Assembly: GCA_963669155.1 (NCBI GenBank) | Contig: OZ022589.1 | Coordinates: 19,573,439-19,637,438 of the forward strand | Length of the DNA stretch: 64,000 nt | Direction: 5' to 3' | Origin: Arbacia lixula | Taxonomy: Eukaryota > Echinodermata > Echinoidea > Arbacioida > Arbaciidae | In this document: positions 39,616-54,200 of the stretch, piece by piece | Position numbering within the stretch: the first letter of the stretch is position 1 | How the letters are laid out: each line of letters begins with the position of its first letter | The notes under the pieces: model-generated | What the model saw: only the letters and a program-made list of their open reading frames with translations | Told to the model about the DNA's origin: nothing | Database searches by the model: none | Program-made: the position numbers and the translations under genes

Positions 39616-42600
39616 GGGGGGGGGACAAATTAAGTTTTTATTATTAAGCACGTCACGTCCCGAAATCCATATCGTATCTCTGTCACAATGTTCAGCATAT
39701 TTAGATCGTGATATTACATATGTGTGTAAGTAAGCGGCAACCCGGGTCCCAAGGTGTTTCACCAAGCTGTTCGTAAGCTCCGAACGACTGGTGATCCCTT
39801 CTTGTGCTAAATACGATACAACACTTCGATCCTGTTTTAACATATTGGGAGTTAATTTCCAACAATCCTAATAAAATTTGACAAATCATACGCTTTGTAT
39901 TCAGACACTTGTTAACAACAATAATTTTCATTTATAAACATCAGATTTGAACTGATGGGAATCAAAATCATTGAGAATGTGATTAAGCACAAGTAGGGGT
40001 AACCAGTCGTTCGTAAAGTCATTCGTAACTTACGAACAGCTTGGTGAAACACCCCCTGGATACAAATTATTCGACATGTCACGAAAATGAAACCGTTCTC
40101 CAAAATTACGCCCCCAAATCAATACTCGCCGAAAGGGTACGTTAACGTGGACTTGCAAATAACACCAACTGAAACGGTCAATGATGATCGATTGGCAAAA
40201 CCTACAGAATCAACTAATCACTATAATTACTAGCATCACCGCGATGGAGAAAGCTCTGTAGTAGCCGAAACGAAACAAAATTCATCTATGGCCGCAGGAC
40301 CGGCAAAAATGGCGGCGTGCGCAGTTACATGTGTTGGCGTTTTACGCGGTGTTTTCGCTTTGTTTTTTTCTTGTGCTCGAACTCCTATTCGTTCCGGGGA
40401 CAGGCAAAGATGGGCACAGAAAAGACATTTGGCTGAAATACAGGGGATCCCTTTTGCAGGTCCAACGAAAATAAAAACAAATAAAAACCACGGAAAATGG
40501 GAAAGAATTTTGTAGCAAAACTTCCCTCCGAATAATAAAATTAAAAACTAACTTGCGATATCATAGCGATCCCTATATTCTGAGGTTTTTGGCTGGTCGT
40601 CCGAAAGCTATAGCTCGGAGACCGCTGTGCGCTGTGGTCCGTACCACAATACATGCGTTCAATTTGGGTATGTCCGCGGTGCGCGGCGCTCCCGTAGTGC
40701 CGTACTGACAGTGGCAATACGATTGTGAATGTAGAATACGGCCGCTAGGTTTCAAATGTATAAAGCGATAGTTTTTCACTTTTCCCGAAAAGGTTCGTGA
40801 GAATATGATTGTGACATTTCTCACACGTTATCGTTAGGGTATACTGCTGATTCCTGTCGAATTGTATGACTTTTGCAAATGGGACACCCTATCTTTACAC
40901 CGTTGTGTACCTCCAGAGAGTCGTATACATTCGATGATAAAGTTTGGAATGATTGGTAGCCCGAAGGCGCGATGTTATAAACAGTATCAATCATGACATT
41001 TATTCATGACGAGACCTGACCCGTGTATCGTATTTCTAAAACCTGTGTCTTACAAGGACGTCGGCATGGTTCCACATCGACTCCCATATACGTAACCAAG
41101 GATATGGAATTTATGGTGTGCGTTATTGTTTTTTTTTTAAATCCTACACTGTGATCATAAAATGAACGCAGGAACTAATGTAGCATGAGGGGGGGGGGGG
41201 CGTATAAATGTGCTGCAAGCTCCATACATAGTTGTGAGTGTCTCAGAAAGAAATGTGATCCAGAGCCTAAAATCTAGACTAATACATAAGAAATCTTTTT
41301 TTTTTAGAGTTCAAGGTACGATACACAAAAATCACAACAAACCTGACATTTGCCCAAGACGTAACCTGAAGAATTTGGTCTGCTCACGGAGCTGCAACGT
41401 TTCAAAAACATGTTTTGAAACAAAAAAAACCGTAACAGCTACCTGGCCTTCTCCAATGCCATAAACACGCAGTATGCTCATGGGAACATCTAGGGTGAAG
41501 GGATAGTGGTTAGCGTTAGTGATTGGGGTAGGTAATATGGTTAGTTCACTTAGTTCACGCAATGCTCTAACCATGCTATATAGACCAAGCTATATAGATT
41601 AGCGCAATGCCCTTGACCGTGTTATATGCACTGTAGGCCAAACCATGTAGATTTAGCGCAATGTCCTGACCATATATAGACCAAACTACATGTATATAAA
41701 TTAGCGCAATGCCCTGACCATGCTTTATTGACCGAACTATATAGATTAGCGCAATGTCCTGACCATAGACAAAACTACATATACGTAGATTAGCGCAATG
41801 CCCTGACCATGCTTTATAGACCGAACTATATAGATTAGCGCAATGCCCTAACCATGCTATACAGACCAAGCTAGCTAGCGCAATGCCCTGACCATGCTAT
41901 ACAGACCAAGCTAGATAGCGCAATGCCCTGACCATGCTCCGAGATTGCAGCAGGGACGTGGCACAGATCGCACTAAACCATATCGCATGACTGTCACACG
42001 TCTCCGGTTTGCATGAGGTGCAACTGATATGGATTGGCCTGCGGACTTCCGTCAGACCATGGTCAGACATTCAGGATCATGCCTCGGTTGCTGGTACAAG
42101 CCCTTGAATGACTGGTATATCGATGAGTCATGGTAAGTCTGAATCAAGGTTCTGAATCTACAGAGACTAGTCTGATAATGTGTGTACATGGCTACTGAAA
42201 AATGCAAATTCTGGTCTTATCTTGCAGACACGTGTTTTGAAAATGTGGCTCAATTGATTCTAGACAAAGCAATCAAAATCATGGAGAATCTGATATAGCA
42301 GAAGGTGGGGGGGGGGGGGGGGGGGGGGTCGTGCATAAATTTTTTTTTTTTTTTTAGTTTAAGAACAGCTTGGTGAATACCCCCCCCCCCCCCCCCCTCC
42401 ACCCGATCATATTTCTACGCCAACATCACGTGATAGTAACTATGGCAAGATGTCTGTTAATCAGGTGAGCGTTTTAACAACTCTTATAAGAACAAAACGT
42501 ACACATTCTAAAAATCGAACTCGATTTTAGTTGATTAACAGCACGGACAGCATTAAATGTATATTGATACACATACATGGCAAAGAACGGTATACATGCT

Positions 42601-45600
42601 GTACTCTTTTGTATTCTTTTAAATCTGTTGACGTCATTCCAAACGTGAAATTATGGTGTTTATTTCTCAATGAACTATGTATGTTATCTGTTTGTATATA
42701 TGTCAACCATGTTGTGTTATATGTTAAAACAGGGCCCCCTGGTAGAACAGTGTTCAACCACTGAAGGGGCTACCCTGGGTAAATAATACTAATAAAAAAA
42801 CAAATAAAATAAAATGATCGTGGTGAACGGATTCGTGTCACATTATCCGCTATGACTCATAGGGTTTCCAGTCTTTCTTTGAAAACGTATTGACCACTCT
42901 TACCATGGATATTTGTTGAGAACAATGTGGAGGATCACATCGTCGGAAACGGATAGATTCATGGAGTAAAACACGAATTAACCAATGCATACAGAGTTGT
43001 CCTCGGCCGTTGTTGAAGAGTTAATCAGCTGGAACAAATGTTAATCCGCGTTGACCGCCTAATAACTACAGGAAAGGTCGGAGTTTTTACTCAGGTTCTG
43101 GCCATGCGGAGGTCTAATTTCTTTGGTTGGAAAGGGAGTGCATATATATTTAGGTATGTTTACCGATAATTGACAATAAAAATAACATACATTATGACAA
43201 TACTAATATTGCATAGTGAATGTGGATTATAATTAATGTGTGTCCTTCCTTGAAATGGAGTGCTCCAAACAACGTTATTCATATTGCATGATATAGATTG
43301 GCGGTGGGAGACGGCACGTCATATTTTAAAACTTGCAGCTGAAAATCGTGACAAGACGCACTTCGAACACTTGAAACTTTCTACAAGTATTTTCGCTTCC
43401 CAAAACATGATTAACTACTATGTGAAACCTACGGAAAACGTTTTGAAAATATTTTAACTGTTAGAATGTGCATGTACATGTACGACACTAGATTGTCGTA
43501 CGCAAGCCATAGAAGGCATGAAAATTGACACAAGGTTTGATATCCAAAAGCATTCTTTTGGATTGATGTATTGACCCGGAACAAGAGGCCGAGGTTCAAA
43601 TACATGTACACAGTAGTCTTTCCTTAAAATATGGCATTCCATCTCTGGCTCTGTGGCCGACCCTTGCCTCTCGTTCCATCACTTATAAGCCCCCCTCTGG
43701 GGAGACATGGAAGGGGCGAAGGGGGCGGAGATGAAATATAATCCACGTCGATATCTTGTCGAAAGAAGAGTTGGAATTTATTCCAAGAAAAACGATCTCT
43801 TCGAACGTATAGCAGTATCGGCCTCCTCTTCAGGTCAACGTACGTTATGCGTGCAAATTGTAATCACGTCGTTCAAACAAGTCCATTTTCAAATAATGCG
43901 TTACAAACGGTAACTGCAAAGCTTGTCCAAGGTTTGACCAACTATGGACCGACCTACATGTATACTAGCAACATTTGATGTGGAGTTGTGGACTTTAGGT
44001 TTTGTCTTTATATATATATTCGAATGTTGGTCTTAGCTCTATACTACATGTACATCTCCACTGAAATATCGAGTGAACAGCAACGGTGTCTCTTGACAAA
44101 GGCATACTATACATGTAGGGTCCGAACGTTGAGTTGAACTGCAGTAGAAACAATACAATTATGATACATACTAGTATTTAAAACATACATGTACAAGCGG
44201 AGGACAATTTATGGGCATTTTGGGAACCTTCGCAATTTAGTAGAATCCCTCAAAGATGGCAGCGCCCGTGTATTCATATAACTGTAGTGTCATCATGACT
44301 GCTTTATGTCGGTTAATTCCTGGCACAATGTAGTCTGTGGCTGACTTGATGACAAATCTCAATCTTGCTTTCAAGGCAATGGCAGCATGGGCGACTTCTG
44401 AAAACATTCCCCTAATCAACATTTCCGCCACAGTGAGATTAGTACTTCGCCGTCGATGATGTACAATAGTGAGCTTTCGTTATGAGGACGGACGGGCTCC
44501 AGTGCGGTAATCCGACACCAAGATCGATCTGCGCATGCGCCACCGCCCGCTCTGGAATCCGCGCGGGGAATCGAGAACGTGAATTCTGAGATTTCTCGTC
44601 CTCGACGAGTAGATGACAGCAGCCAATCAGCGCCCGTACAGATGATGTAATGCAAATCGCACGTGCGACCGGCTGTTTTGTAGACAAGCTCGGTAGGGGG
44701 TGTGCCAGATGACGCCACACGCACCGTCGTTCGCGTTCTCTGTCTTTTAGCGAAACTGCATGTGAATTGCCGAGGACGGACGGCGAGAACAGATTGCTCA
44801 CTGATCTTGTTTCCGTCCGCGGGGCTATAACGAAAGCTCCCTAATATACGAGATACGACTGCCCTGTACAAAATACATGCATATTTCTTAGCCAGAGATG
44901 CATGTTATGAATAATGGCGTTTCGGCGGTCTCCTTCCATCTTCCATCCGGTTCGGTAGACTTAAAACAGTGAGGCTTTCAACTTGGACTACACATGGTCT
45001 AATCACGAGGTCATGAAGCCGAGATATACTGTTACACTCTCGTTACCTAATCCCAAATTTGTTGTTTTTCTGAAGGCGTGCGCGCAGGGTTACTTTCCTC
45101 TCAGGGGATTCCCTTGAGTACACGTACTTGAACTTCAAAACATGTTTTGACTCAGAAGATGTAATTAGATTATGACTTGACTTGTCATTTCTGTGATTCC
45201 CAGTCGTTGGATCCTGAAATAACAAGGTGACAGTGCACGGATCTAGACCTTTCAGTCAACTCTATCAAACTCAAAGCAACGTTCGGGCAATGACTTTTAG
45301 ATTATTATTTTTTTAAGAATTGCAGATAGAGAAAACAAGTTGAAAATGGAGGGGTGACAGTCATTGGTTACAATTTGCTTAGAGAGTGATAAGTTGATAC
45401 TTGAATGATAACACCCTTTTGGATGTTTATGTCTTACAGAAACTTGCTTGTGGCTGAAATCGTTTATAATATTAATGACAATAGTTAGTGATTACAATAT
45501 TCGTAAATACTGATGTGGGGAACTGTCCCGTATATAATATCCATCATTCTTATTAATTTCCAGCGAAAACAACGATTGAATTCAATCAGATGGACGTATT

Positions 45601-48600
45601 TTCACGATAAACTGTTCATTATTTATTGGCATGTAGAAAAATCTGTTCCGGCGGCCTGTGTCTGGTTGTCTGTGGTTTAATGTTACAGACTGAATGTTTA
45701 TCGTGGTCAGGGGGTCAATCGAGATCGGACTGATACGGTCAGATAATACATGTATCAAAGCTCGTTTTTTCCAAGGGGATTTGCGCAGCTCAGACGAGCC
45801 TCAGACGAATGATACACGAAACCACGAGTCATTGGCACGGCGTCGTCAACGATAATTATGTGGCAAGGATTCTTCGCAATTAACGTTGATAATGTTGCAG
45901 TTGACAGCTCATCTTCGCGTAACTGGAGGTTACTCCAAGCTCCAACATAAGCCTGCTTGCCAGCTGAAACTCCGGTGACACCGCGTGACATTCGTCGCAG
46001 TGATGACGGCATGCGTCATTTCTTTGTTCCAGTAACGAGAGGTTAGCCACACAGGATGTTTACGGCAATGCATCACGTCACAGCGTTAATATATCCATCT
46101 CAGTGAAACTTGATCACGACGCATCTGTGGACTGACGCATTGGTGCGACGCATAGAATTTGCGCTGACGCATCCCATTTGGCCTCTTACGTGAAGTTTAA
46201 AATAACCATCATCCTTGTTTTTTTTTTACAATGGAACTACGTATAAACCGCATGTTTGTTTGTTTTTTACAACACTTAGTGGTCATTGTCACTATCATGA
46301 AAGTCCGCCTTTTTTCAATACCTACAGCATTGCCAATTTTACGTTTTGTTTCCGCCCTTGTTCCCTCTCCATATGTGTTTGTTCATGAAGTACAGGTATA
46401 CATACTAACGCAAAAATATAATCAGTGTTTGGTTTGGTAGGCCGATAACTTAAAGATAAAGCGACTAAAGCCTGTGGGATCTTGGTCACCGAGCTAGAAA
46501 GATTAAGCTGCATATCATACTACTATCATGCATAGCACGTTTAGGAATAATTCCTTTTGTCATTTCATGACTGAAGTTCACCGTACAGCCTTTCACCAAA
46601 ATTGCCATATTGTCATGTACTGTACATGACGCATAGGTAGCGGTGCAATCTTTGTTCGTGTGTGCCGTGAGGCGAGTGTTAATAGTATTGGTGGAATTCC
46701 CCACATGGTTTGAATGGACACAGAATGCATAAGACACATGGGACTCAAACCCAACTCGAGAGGTCTGGTTCTTGGGGAAGTCTCCTCCATTCCTCATGCT
46801 TACGTGATTTCCTGTGTATAGCGAGCGCATCGTGACAATCAAAGGCGTTCCGTCTATACATGACTGTATGCGAGGATTAATCCACTGATCATATCATTTT
46901 TTTTACAGGAATATCTGCATGACTGCCGCGCTGTTCGCAAAGGCTAGCCTAGGTCCTAGGCTGTGAGGTGCATGGACACAGCCCAGTCTGTTAAAAACTA
47001 TGTCTGGTAAGTGGTAACACAGACTATGCCCCTATCCCATTCTCGCTCCTCCTCTAAGCCAGAGGAGCTATGACGTCATTAGGGCGCAGTCTGTGTTACC
47101 AGGCATAGTTGTTAACAGACTGGGTTGTGTCCCTGCATCTCACAGCCTAGCATAGTACCTAGGCTACGCAAAAGGCTCACTCTCGCCTCGTCCCCGGTCG
47201 TGTGACGGTCGGTGTGCCTGATAGGAAAAACATCCGTCTTTCCAGGTCACTTTACCCTGTCTGCTGACAAGCTCAGGAATCTTGACACCGCACATTTCCT
47301 GGACTGCCAGGCAAGACTCGGCGCACCACTCAGGAAGAAACGGCCCTGTCCCTGTCTCCCCAAACAGAGACACAATAACAACCTTCACACTGTGTTATGC
47401 ACATGTACATGTATACTTGTGTCTACATGTACGTGTTATAAACCAGGTAGAAGTCCTTGTTTTAAAGGTTAAAAAAACAATACACAAATTGCGGTATCTG
47501 TGTCATGATTGTCATCTATCGGCTGAATGTAATATTCGAAACAGTTTGATCGTACATGTAGATAAAGTGCACTGTGTATAGGCATGGACCCTATAGGCAC
47601 ATACATGTACCATTGACTGTCATGATACTGTACTCCAATTTGAACCTGGCTCGAAAGCGTGATTGTACCAGGTGTATCTGGTATATATCGGTCTAAAGTC
47701 TGACTTGCCTTTAAAATTTAAACGCGTTTAGGATCGTACAAATTTGCGTGTTTCAGAACAGCTTTCCAACCCCCCCCCCCCCCCCCCCAATCAAAAACAC
47801 CTTTGCGTTTATCAACTCGTTTAAACGCGTTTAAAAAAAAAAAAACGCGTTTGGAAACCTTAATTCTACTCAAAAAAGAGTTGATAAACACGCCCATGGT
47901 AACTTACACATCGACATCCAACTCATTCAGACTCACTGGCCGACTGTTGAGGGCTGTTGTGCATGCAAGTTACACGTGTCAGGTACTGAGTTAAGAGACA
48001 TTTTTGTTGTACTGTCGGTTGGTAATTAAATAGGATCGTATTGTGGCGATAATTATATGAAAACAAATGTGTTCCACAGATCCGTCTAACTCTGGTTATA
48101 TTCAGAGATGTTGGGTCCATGGTCTATCATGGTTTTATCGGGGATGTGGAACACTGGTTTAATCAACTGCTCTTCCGCTACCGAGCATTCCAAAATGATG
48201 ATCTCATACTGTGTTAGTGATACCTACTTGTACTGCTCTCCCACGCACACACTAAACAGAACATACAATGTAACCTGACAAGGTGTTGCCCACGGTAAAA
48301 CCACTCCTTGAAGACCTGCCAACTGTATTTCTATTAAAAGCAGTCATTTCCAAATCACCTGCCAAGCCTACACACATTTTCTGAGTATGAGGAAGGAGAA
48401 CAAGAGGAAATCATCAATTTAGAAGTTATTCCCAGGAAATATTCCATTTTGCTCGTGCGCCATTAATTTCGGCAAACTCGGTAGGGTCCGGAAACAGCCG
48501 TAAGAGTCCCAGTTAAAGAGATGCTCATATTACTTCCGGTAATTCGGCACGGACAATTATTGATGGCTTTATCAAGAAATATACCTTGCGTTGGGCACGT

Positions 48601-51217
48601 CACTTTTAAATATAAAACCAAGGCATGAGGGGTGGCTTTTGAATAATGAAAAGGACTTTGAAGTCACTTTCATTACAACTTAAAAATGGGGATGGATATT
48701 GTTGTTTTAGTTAAAAGCACAACCTATGTACATGTACAAATGTACATGATCTGGCTTTTAGTCGGTTCAAAATTATCTCTTTTTTTAAATCAAAATTCTA
48801 GATAAAGCGAGAAGCGTGCCTGGATGCAGTAGAATTACTTTTAGTTGCTCACTTGCAATAGACAGACTCAGTATGAACATAGTCTTTCTTTACGCGGACA
48901 ACATTTAAAAGGGACCCTTTGAACTTTTGTCTTCATAACGAAAGACCACGTTCATAGTGATTGTTGGTAAAAGACCATGTCCTTTTGCATAATTTGCTAC
49001 CAATGACAACTTTGATAGAAACCTTGAATTTGATTGGCTGTCGAGCGATGTTACCATGCCATGGTAGTCACCTGGGAGGTGTAAGTGTCGTCACCATTGA
49101 TGACAGAGTTACAACATGGAGGTGTAAGGGACACCTCCCTGGGCCCCGTTGCATAAAACTTACCATTATTGTAACTCTGCCATCAATGGTAACTTTTGTG
49201 GAAACTTTTAATTTGATTGGCTGTCGAGCGGTATTACCATGGTAGTTACCATTGATGACAGAGTTACCCTGGTCACCACTAATTAAAGTTTTATGCAACG
49301 GGGCCCAGAATGAATACATTACATGTACATACAGTGTAATTGTAGTTAGTATTTAAAACGTCCAGCAGACTGAACGCCAGTCAAGTACAGTCTGGTTTGG
49401 TGGAAGTATCGAGAGTGGTGTTTCCTTCCAGAACCAAATGCATTCTGAAGCATGAGATGGAGAGGTCCCAAAACTGTGTGTTTACAATAATAATTGATAT
49501 TGCTAATTATGATTCAGAAATAAATGGCTGTGCATGTGTGTCGAGTAGTGACGCAATGTGGGGTAATGTGGGGCGTTTTTAACATTTCCCTAAGGATTAA
49601 GAAAAACTACAGTTGAGGCATGACATGTACACGTGTAACTTCTTAAAGCACATACTGAAAGTAATTATTGTTACTGCAAATGATTTCGGTGTCAGTAACC
49701 ACCCTCGACGTCAACCCATTATGTCACCAATCTCACCGTGGTAATAAACGATAATGCTGTGGATCCTTCTAATGCTTTCTCTCAAAGAGATCAGTTATTT
49801 GGATAGTATGAAATATCATAATAAGATATTCACCAGGGTAACATTATTTGCTTGGTCATGTTGAATTGGGGTTGCGCCATTACGGCATGTATCATTAGCG
49901 AATTAGCGCGGCTCAAAACGACTTAATCCCCCCACAGTGCGGATTGCACGGAGCGGAAATGCGCGACACACTGCCAAACATGCGCACGACGATAAAGAAA
50001 ATTGTGTTATGGGGACGGAAACCTGTCACGCTGGGTAACCAATTATCAGGCTTGTTTCTTAAATGAAGTTCAATCCCATGAATGTGGACTTCAAAACCAT
50101 GCTTGTTTGCATCCATCACCGTTTTTCGTACAACCGTGGTTATTCCGTTACGTACGTGGTAGTAATCATACATGTATGAAAAAATGTATAAAAATGTAGC
50201 ATCCATCCTCGACTTTAAAACTGTTCACATACATGTACATGTAGTACCCTTCGTGTACACCCCTGTTCGTGTACGTATTGTCATTGATTAGAGGATTTTG
50301 TATACGTTCATCACCTTCTGTTATTGTTCTGATTCTTTTTCTATTGTTCTGCTTCTTTATACAGAAACTGTAGGCATTGCTTGAAGACTGAGCCAACAGT
50401 CAGAGAGTAAAGAGCCGCACTTTATCGACTTGTTGGTATGGTAGGTTTAGGAGCTATGTACTAATAAATGATTAAATGTAACTTCAAGGAAACATGAGGG
50501 GACTGAATGTGAGAGTATAGAATGGCAGAAAACAGAGAGAAGAAAAGGGACGAGAAAAGAGGGTGTGCTTTGTGTGCTGTACTGGGTGGGGGTCGGAGGG
50601 GGAGGGGACAGGAGCGAAAGGTGTGTGTGTGTGTGAAGGGGGGGGGGGGCATGTACATCTTGAAAGTAAAAAGATGTTGCATGGGGTAGATGGGCGCACT
50701 GTGCACAAGTAAAGGAATTAATGTGAAGTTGGGGAGGAGTGAAAAGGGGAGAGAGAGGGAGAGCTGCAAAACGTTTTCCTCGACTGCTCATCTTTCGGCG
50801 TTAATTTATTAAATTACGGCGAGTTAGGCACAGGAGGCTCATTGCCGCTGACAGAACCAAATTTGCGAGATGTGCTACAGTTCAGACGCACACATGATGA
50901 CAGCAAACTTCACAATTCAAGTTCTCTAACTCCACTCCTCTTAGTCTTACGATAACTCATTCCAGCACAACGTTGCACCAGTGCATGTACATGTACATGT
51001 ATCTCCTGGATTTTAAGGAAACAGATTGTTGACAATGTTAGGAGGGTGCCGTGGCCTGAGTAATTGCAGCCTCTTCTACGTTTGTAGGGTTCCTCATTTT
51101 GAACAAAAGGTTCTGTGTGTGTGACATTGACGTTTCATTACTTGTGGTTCTGTGAAAAAAAAATCTTCAAGTACAATGTTTGTGTTGGCATTGCCCCTGA
51201 CTCTCTGTCCCTGAGCT

Positions 51218-51256
<39 letters not shown>

Positions 51257-54200
51257 TTAGGGGGGGGGGGGGTAGCTACATCTACCCTTATACATGTACA
51301 ATGTACGTTTATGGATTGTAGGCGTAGGATGTACATGTACATGAACTACAGCTATAGCATCCCATCCCCTATACTTGTATTAAAATGCCAATGTACTGTA
51401 CTTGCACTCAGTGCACAAATTAGGAGTCGGGGAAGGGTGGCAGCTACATGTACCAGCTACATGTATATGTACTGTACATACATGTACCAATGAAAATACA
51501 TGGATTGTTTCCCATGACGGCTACAAGTAAATACATTTGAACCAGGTGTTAAAAAACAAACTTTTGACACTTTTGAAAATGATTTAAAATAACTCGAATC
51601 AAGCTGAAATTGACACAACATAAAGTCAGCTGTGATGTCAATTTGTTGGATGCAAGTTCTGTGACACTTCTTCAATTACTTTTCTTATATGAATCCTGTG
51701 AATATTTAATGACATTTTCACTTTTAGACAAATTGGGATCTAAATGTATCAGATAATTAATTCAGAACACAACAATGGCCATTGTGCATTACAAATGTCA
51801 ACCCACAATTTCTTTTCTGCCAGAAACATCACGCACTATTAATGACACTAGGCCCGTTCACACACACCGGAAATCGAAATTACAATCGCGATCCAAATTT
51901 CGATTTTTTTTTCGACCGTTCACACACAGGGAAAAATCGCACTTCCCAGCAAGGAAAGAACGATCAGTGGCCAAATTGCTGACCCCGCTGTCAAAATAGA
52001 GTTTCGCGCGCGCGCGATTCAAAGAGACTATGAATATTTCTGGAATGGTATACTAATTAATAGCTCACGTAATGACGTGACTGAGTAGTACATGCAAAGG
52101 CATGTACAAGGTGTAGGCTGGCACCGCAGATTGCGATCTCGACGCGTCGTTGCACGGACATGACTGAGTCGGACGCTCGGAGAAAATGAAAACTTTGTCT
52201 TTAAAATATTTGTTTTGAACTAGATTTATCTTCCCACTAACACAGACTTCGCTTCAAAACGATCACGATCCCCATGGAGTGAATACTTCGAGAATTGGAG
52301 GGCCACAAATGAACATTTACGTCGCGTTACCTCAGATGAACAGCTAGCACTACAGCTAGGCATTCAAGAACAGCTAACACTAACAGCTAGGCATGCAAGA
52401 ACAGCAAGATAGTAAACCGTACACGTGTATTTGTTTACTACTCGTATACGAGATACTGCGTACGTTACGCGTACAAAAAGCAGCTGAGCAAACCGGATGT
52501 TGACGTTCACGCGCTATGAACGATGGGATTAAAAAATACCGATTTCCGAATCTCGATCGCGCTCACACACACGACGCGTGGCAAAATAATCGCGATTATT
52601 CTGAAAAATCGCACTAATAGTGCGAGTTGGATCGCGATTAGGATCGCGGTAATTAGTGCGATTTTTCTGTCCACACTGGAAAAAATTTCGAAATTTTGAT
52701 CGCGATTAGAAAATCGATTTTTAAATCGCACTTTTTCCCTTGTGTGTGAACGGGCCTACTGTTACCAGAGAGGTGTAAGGAATGGAGTCAGCACGAAGTG
52801 TAATTTATTCCTACAGCAGTCGTGTGCATTGATGTCACAATGGAATATTTTACAGGTTTGGCTCTTTGATCGAGGGAGATCCGCCGCCAAACAAGCATGA
52901 CAAAATGTAGATGCATTTTGAGGAATATATATTCTGTATGCGCAGAAGATTTCAGAACCACTACATGAACTGGAGTGCATGTGCAGTAGTATTACATCTT
53001 ATAAAGATACGATTCTGTGAATTTCAGATTATATTGCTGCTTCGTTTTTGTGATAAAAGGAGAATACTGTAGAAAACATGCCAGAGAAATGCCTCCATAT
53101 CGCACATTTCCGAATCATATTTCCTTAAAAATATCTTGTAAATCGTTTATTGAGTGTTTCATCTTTCATGGAAACAACCTCAATTTCGTGTGCGGAGGTG
53201 TCCGAAAAAGTTACGGACCAAATTCTTTCTACAATTTTTTCAAAGTTTCCCTTCGCTTACCCCAAAACTAATTCACAGTGTGTGTAAAAAGATCAGCAAC
53301 GAGCTCCCAGCGAAGGCTGAACGGTTGGCATACTTCTTAAAACAGATTTTCTTTTGTTATTCAGAGGAAGGCACTACCTAATTAGAAATACAGCTAGTTG
53401 TTTAAAACACCTGAATATCTTGGATTTTTATGAGGCGGCGGACCTCATAGATCAAAGGAAGTCTATCCGAGCGCAGTCCATCCATAATAGGTCCATGCTG
53501 TTACAAACACAACAAAAAAGTAAGTCCCCCGCCTCCCCCTTAAGCAAAATAGCATAACTTTTTTTTTGAAGAGGTTTTGGGCAAAGTAATTTGGCAGGAT
53601 TGTTCCTTCACTTATTAACTAACTTCTGTGTGAAAATCACATTAATCCAATTAGTCATGCATGAGTGGACAAATGTTAAAAGGCAAAAATGTCACTTTTC
53701 AAAAGTCACAAGGGTAATTTTGGGATTCTGCCCAAAACCTCTTTAATAAAAAGTTGTATTTTGCTTGGGGGGGACTTATTTTCTTTGCTGTGTTTAGTAC
53801 ATGTACATGTAGTTGCTAGTGGATTTACAGGTGTGATTCAAAATGGTCATTGTTGTGTTTTGAATTAATTATCTGATACACACATTTTTTTAGGACCAAA
53901 TTTGTCCAAAAATGAAAATCTTACTAAATATTCCATTTGAGGATTATTAGAAGAATAATAATTGATGAAATGTCACAAAACCTAGTTTGAAAAAAATTGA
54001 CAGTCCCTCGCTTTATGATTTGTCAATTTCAGCTTGATTCCAATCGAAAATGATTTGTAATTATTTTTCAAATTTGTCAATATTTTACACCTATTATTTG
54101 GAAACCCAACGAACGTGTACATTATTATCAATTGAACTTTGTTTTACATGGTCCATACAGCTGTACCTGTATATGGTACCACATGTACCTGAAATTGTAT

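Larger units (their letters stand above)
51574..54055. mobile_element. Long inverted repeat (arms about 210 nt, 2.5 kb overall)
   Basis: Arm 51574-51780 and arm 53838-54055 are reverse complements with scattered changes: shared phrases ATCAAGCTGAAATTGACA, TCAGATAATTAATTCA and ACACAACAATG. The interior holds a nested element (51849-52758) and two unassigned open frames (53154-53557). Could be a decayed transposon with subterminal repeats. Confidence 0.75.

Noticed and set aside
45755-46012. 85-codon minus-strand frame
   Set aside because: No known motif and no splice or promoter support; length is within chance for this amount of sequence.
47164-47388. 74-codon frame with cysteines ([12 protein letters not shown])
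   Set aside because: No convincing acceptor or donor at its ends, and it overlaps the end of a foldback element; not recognised as a domain.
52507-52731. 74-codon frame with [12 protein letters not shown]
   Set aside because: Lies in the terminal part of the 910-bp inverted-repeat element and reflects its ATCGCGATT words.
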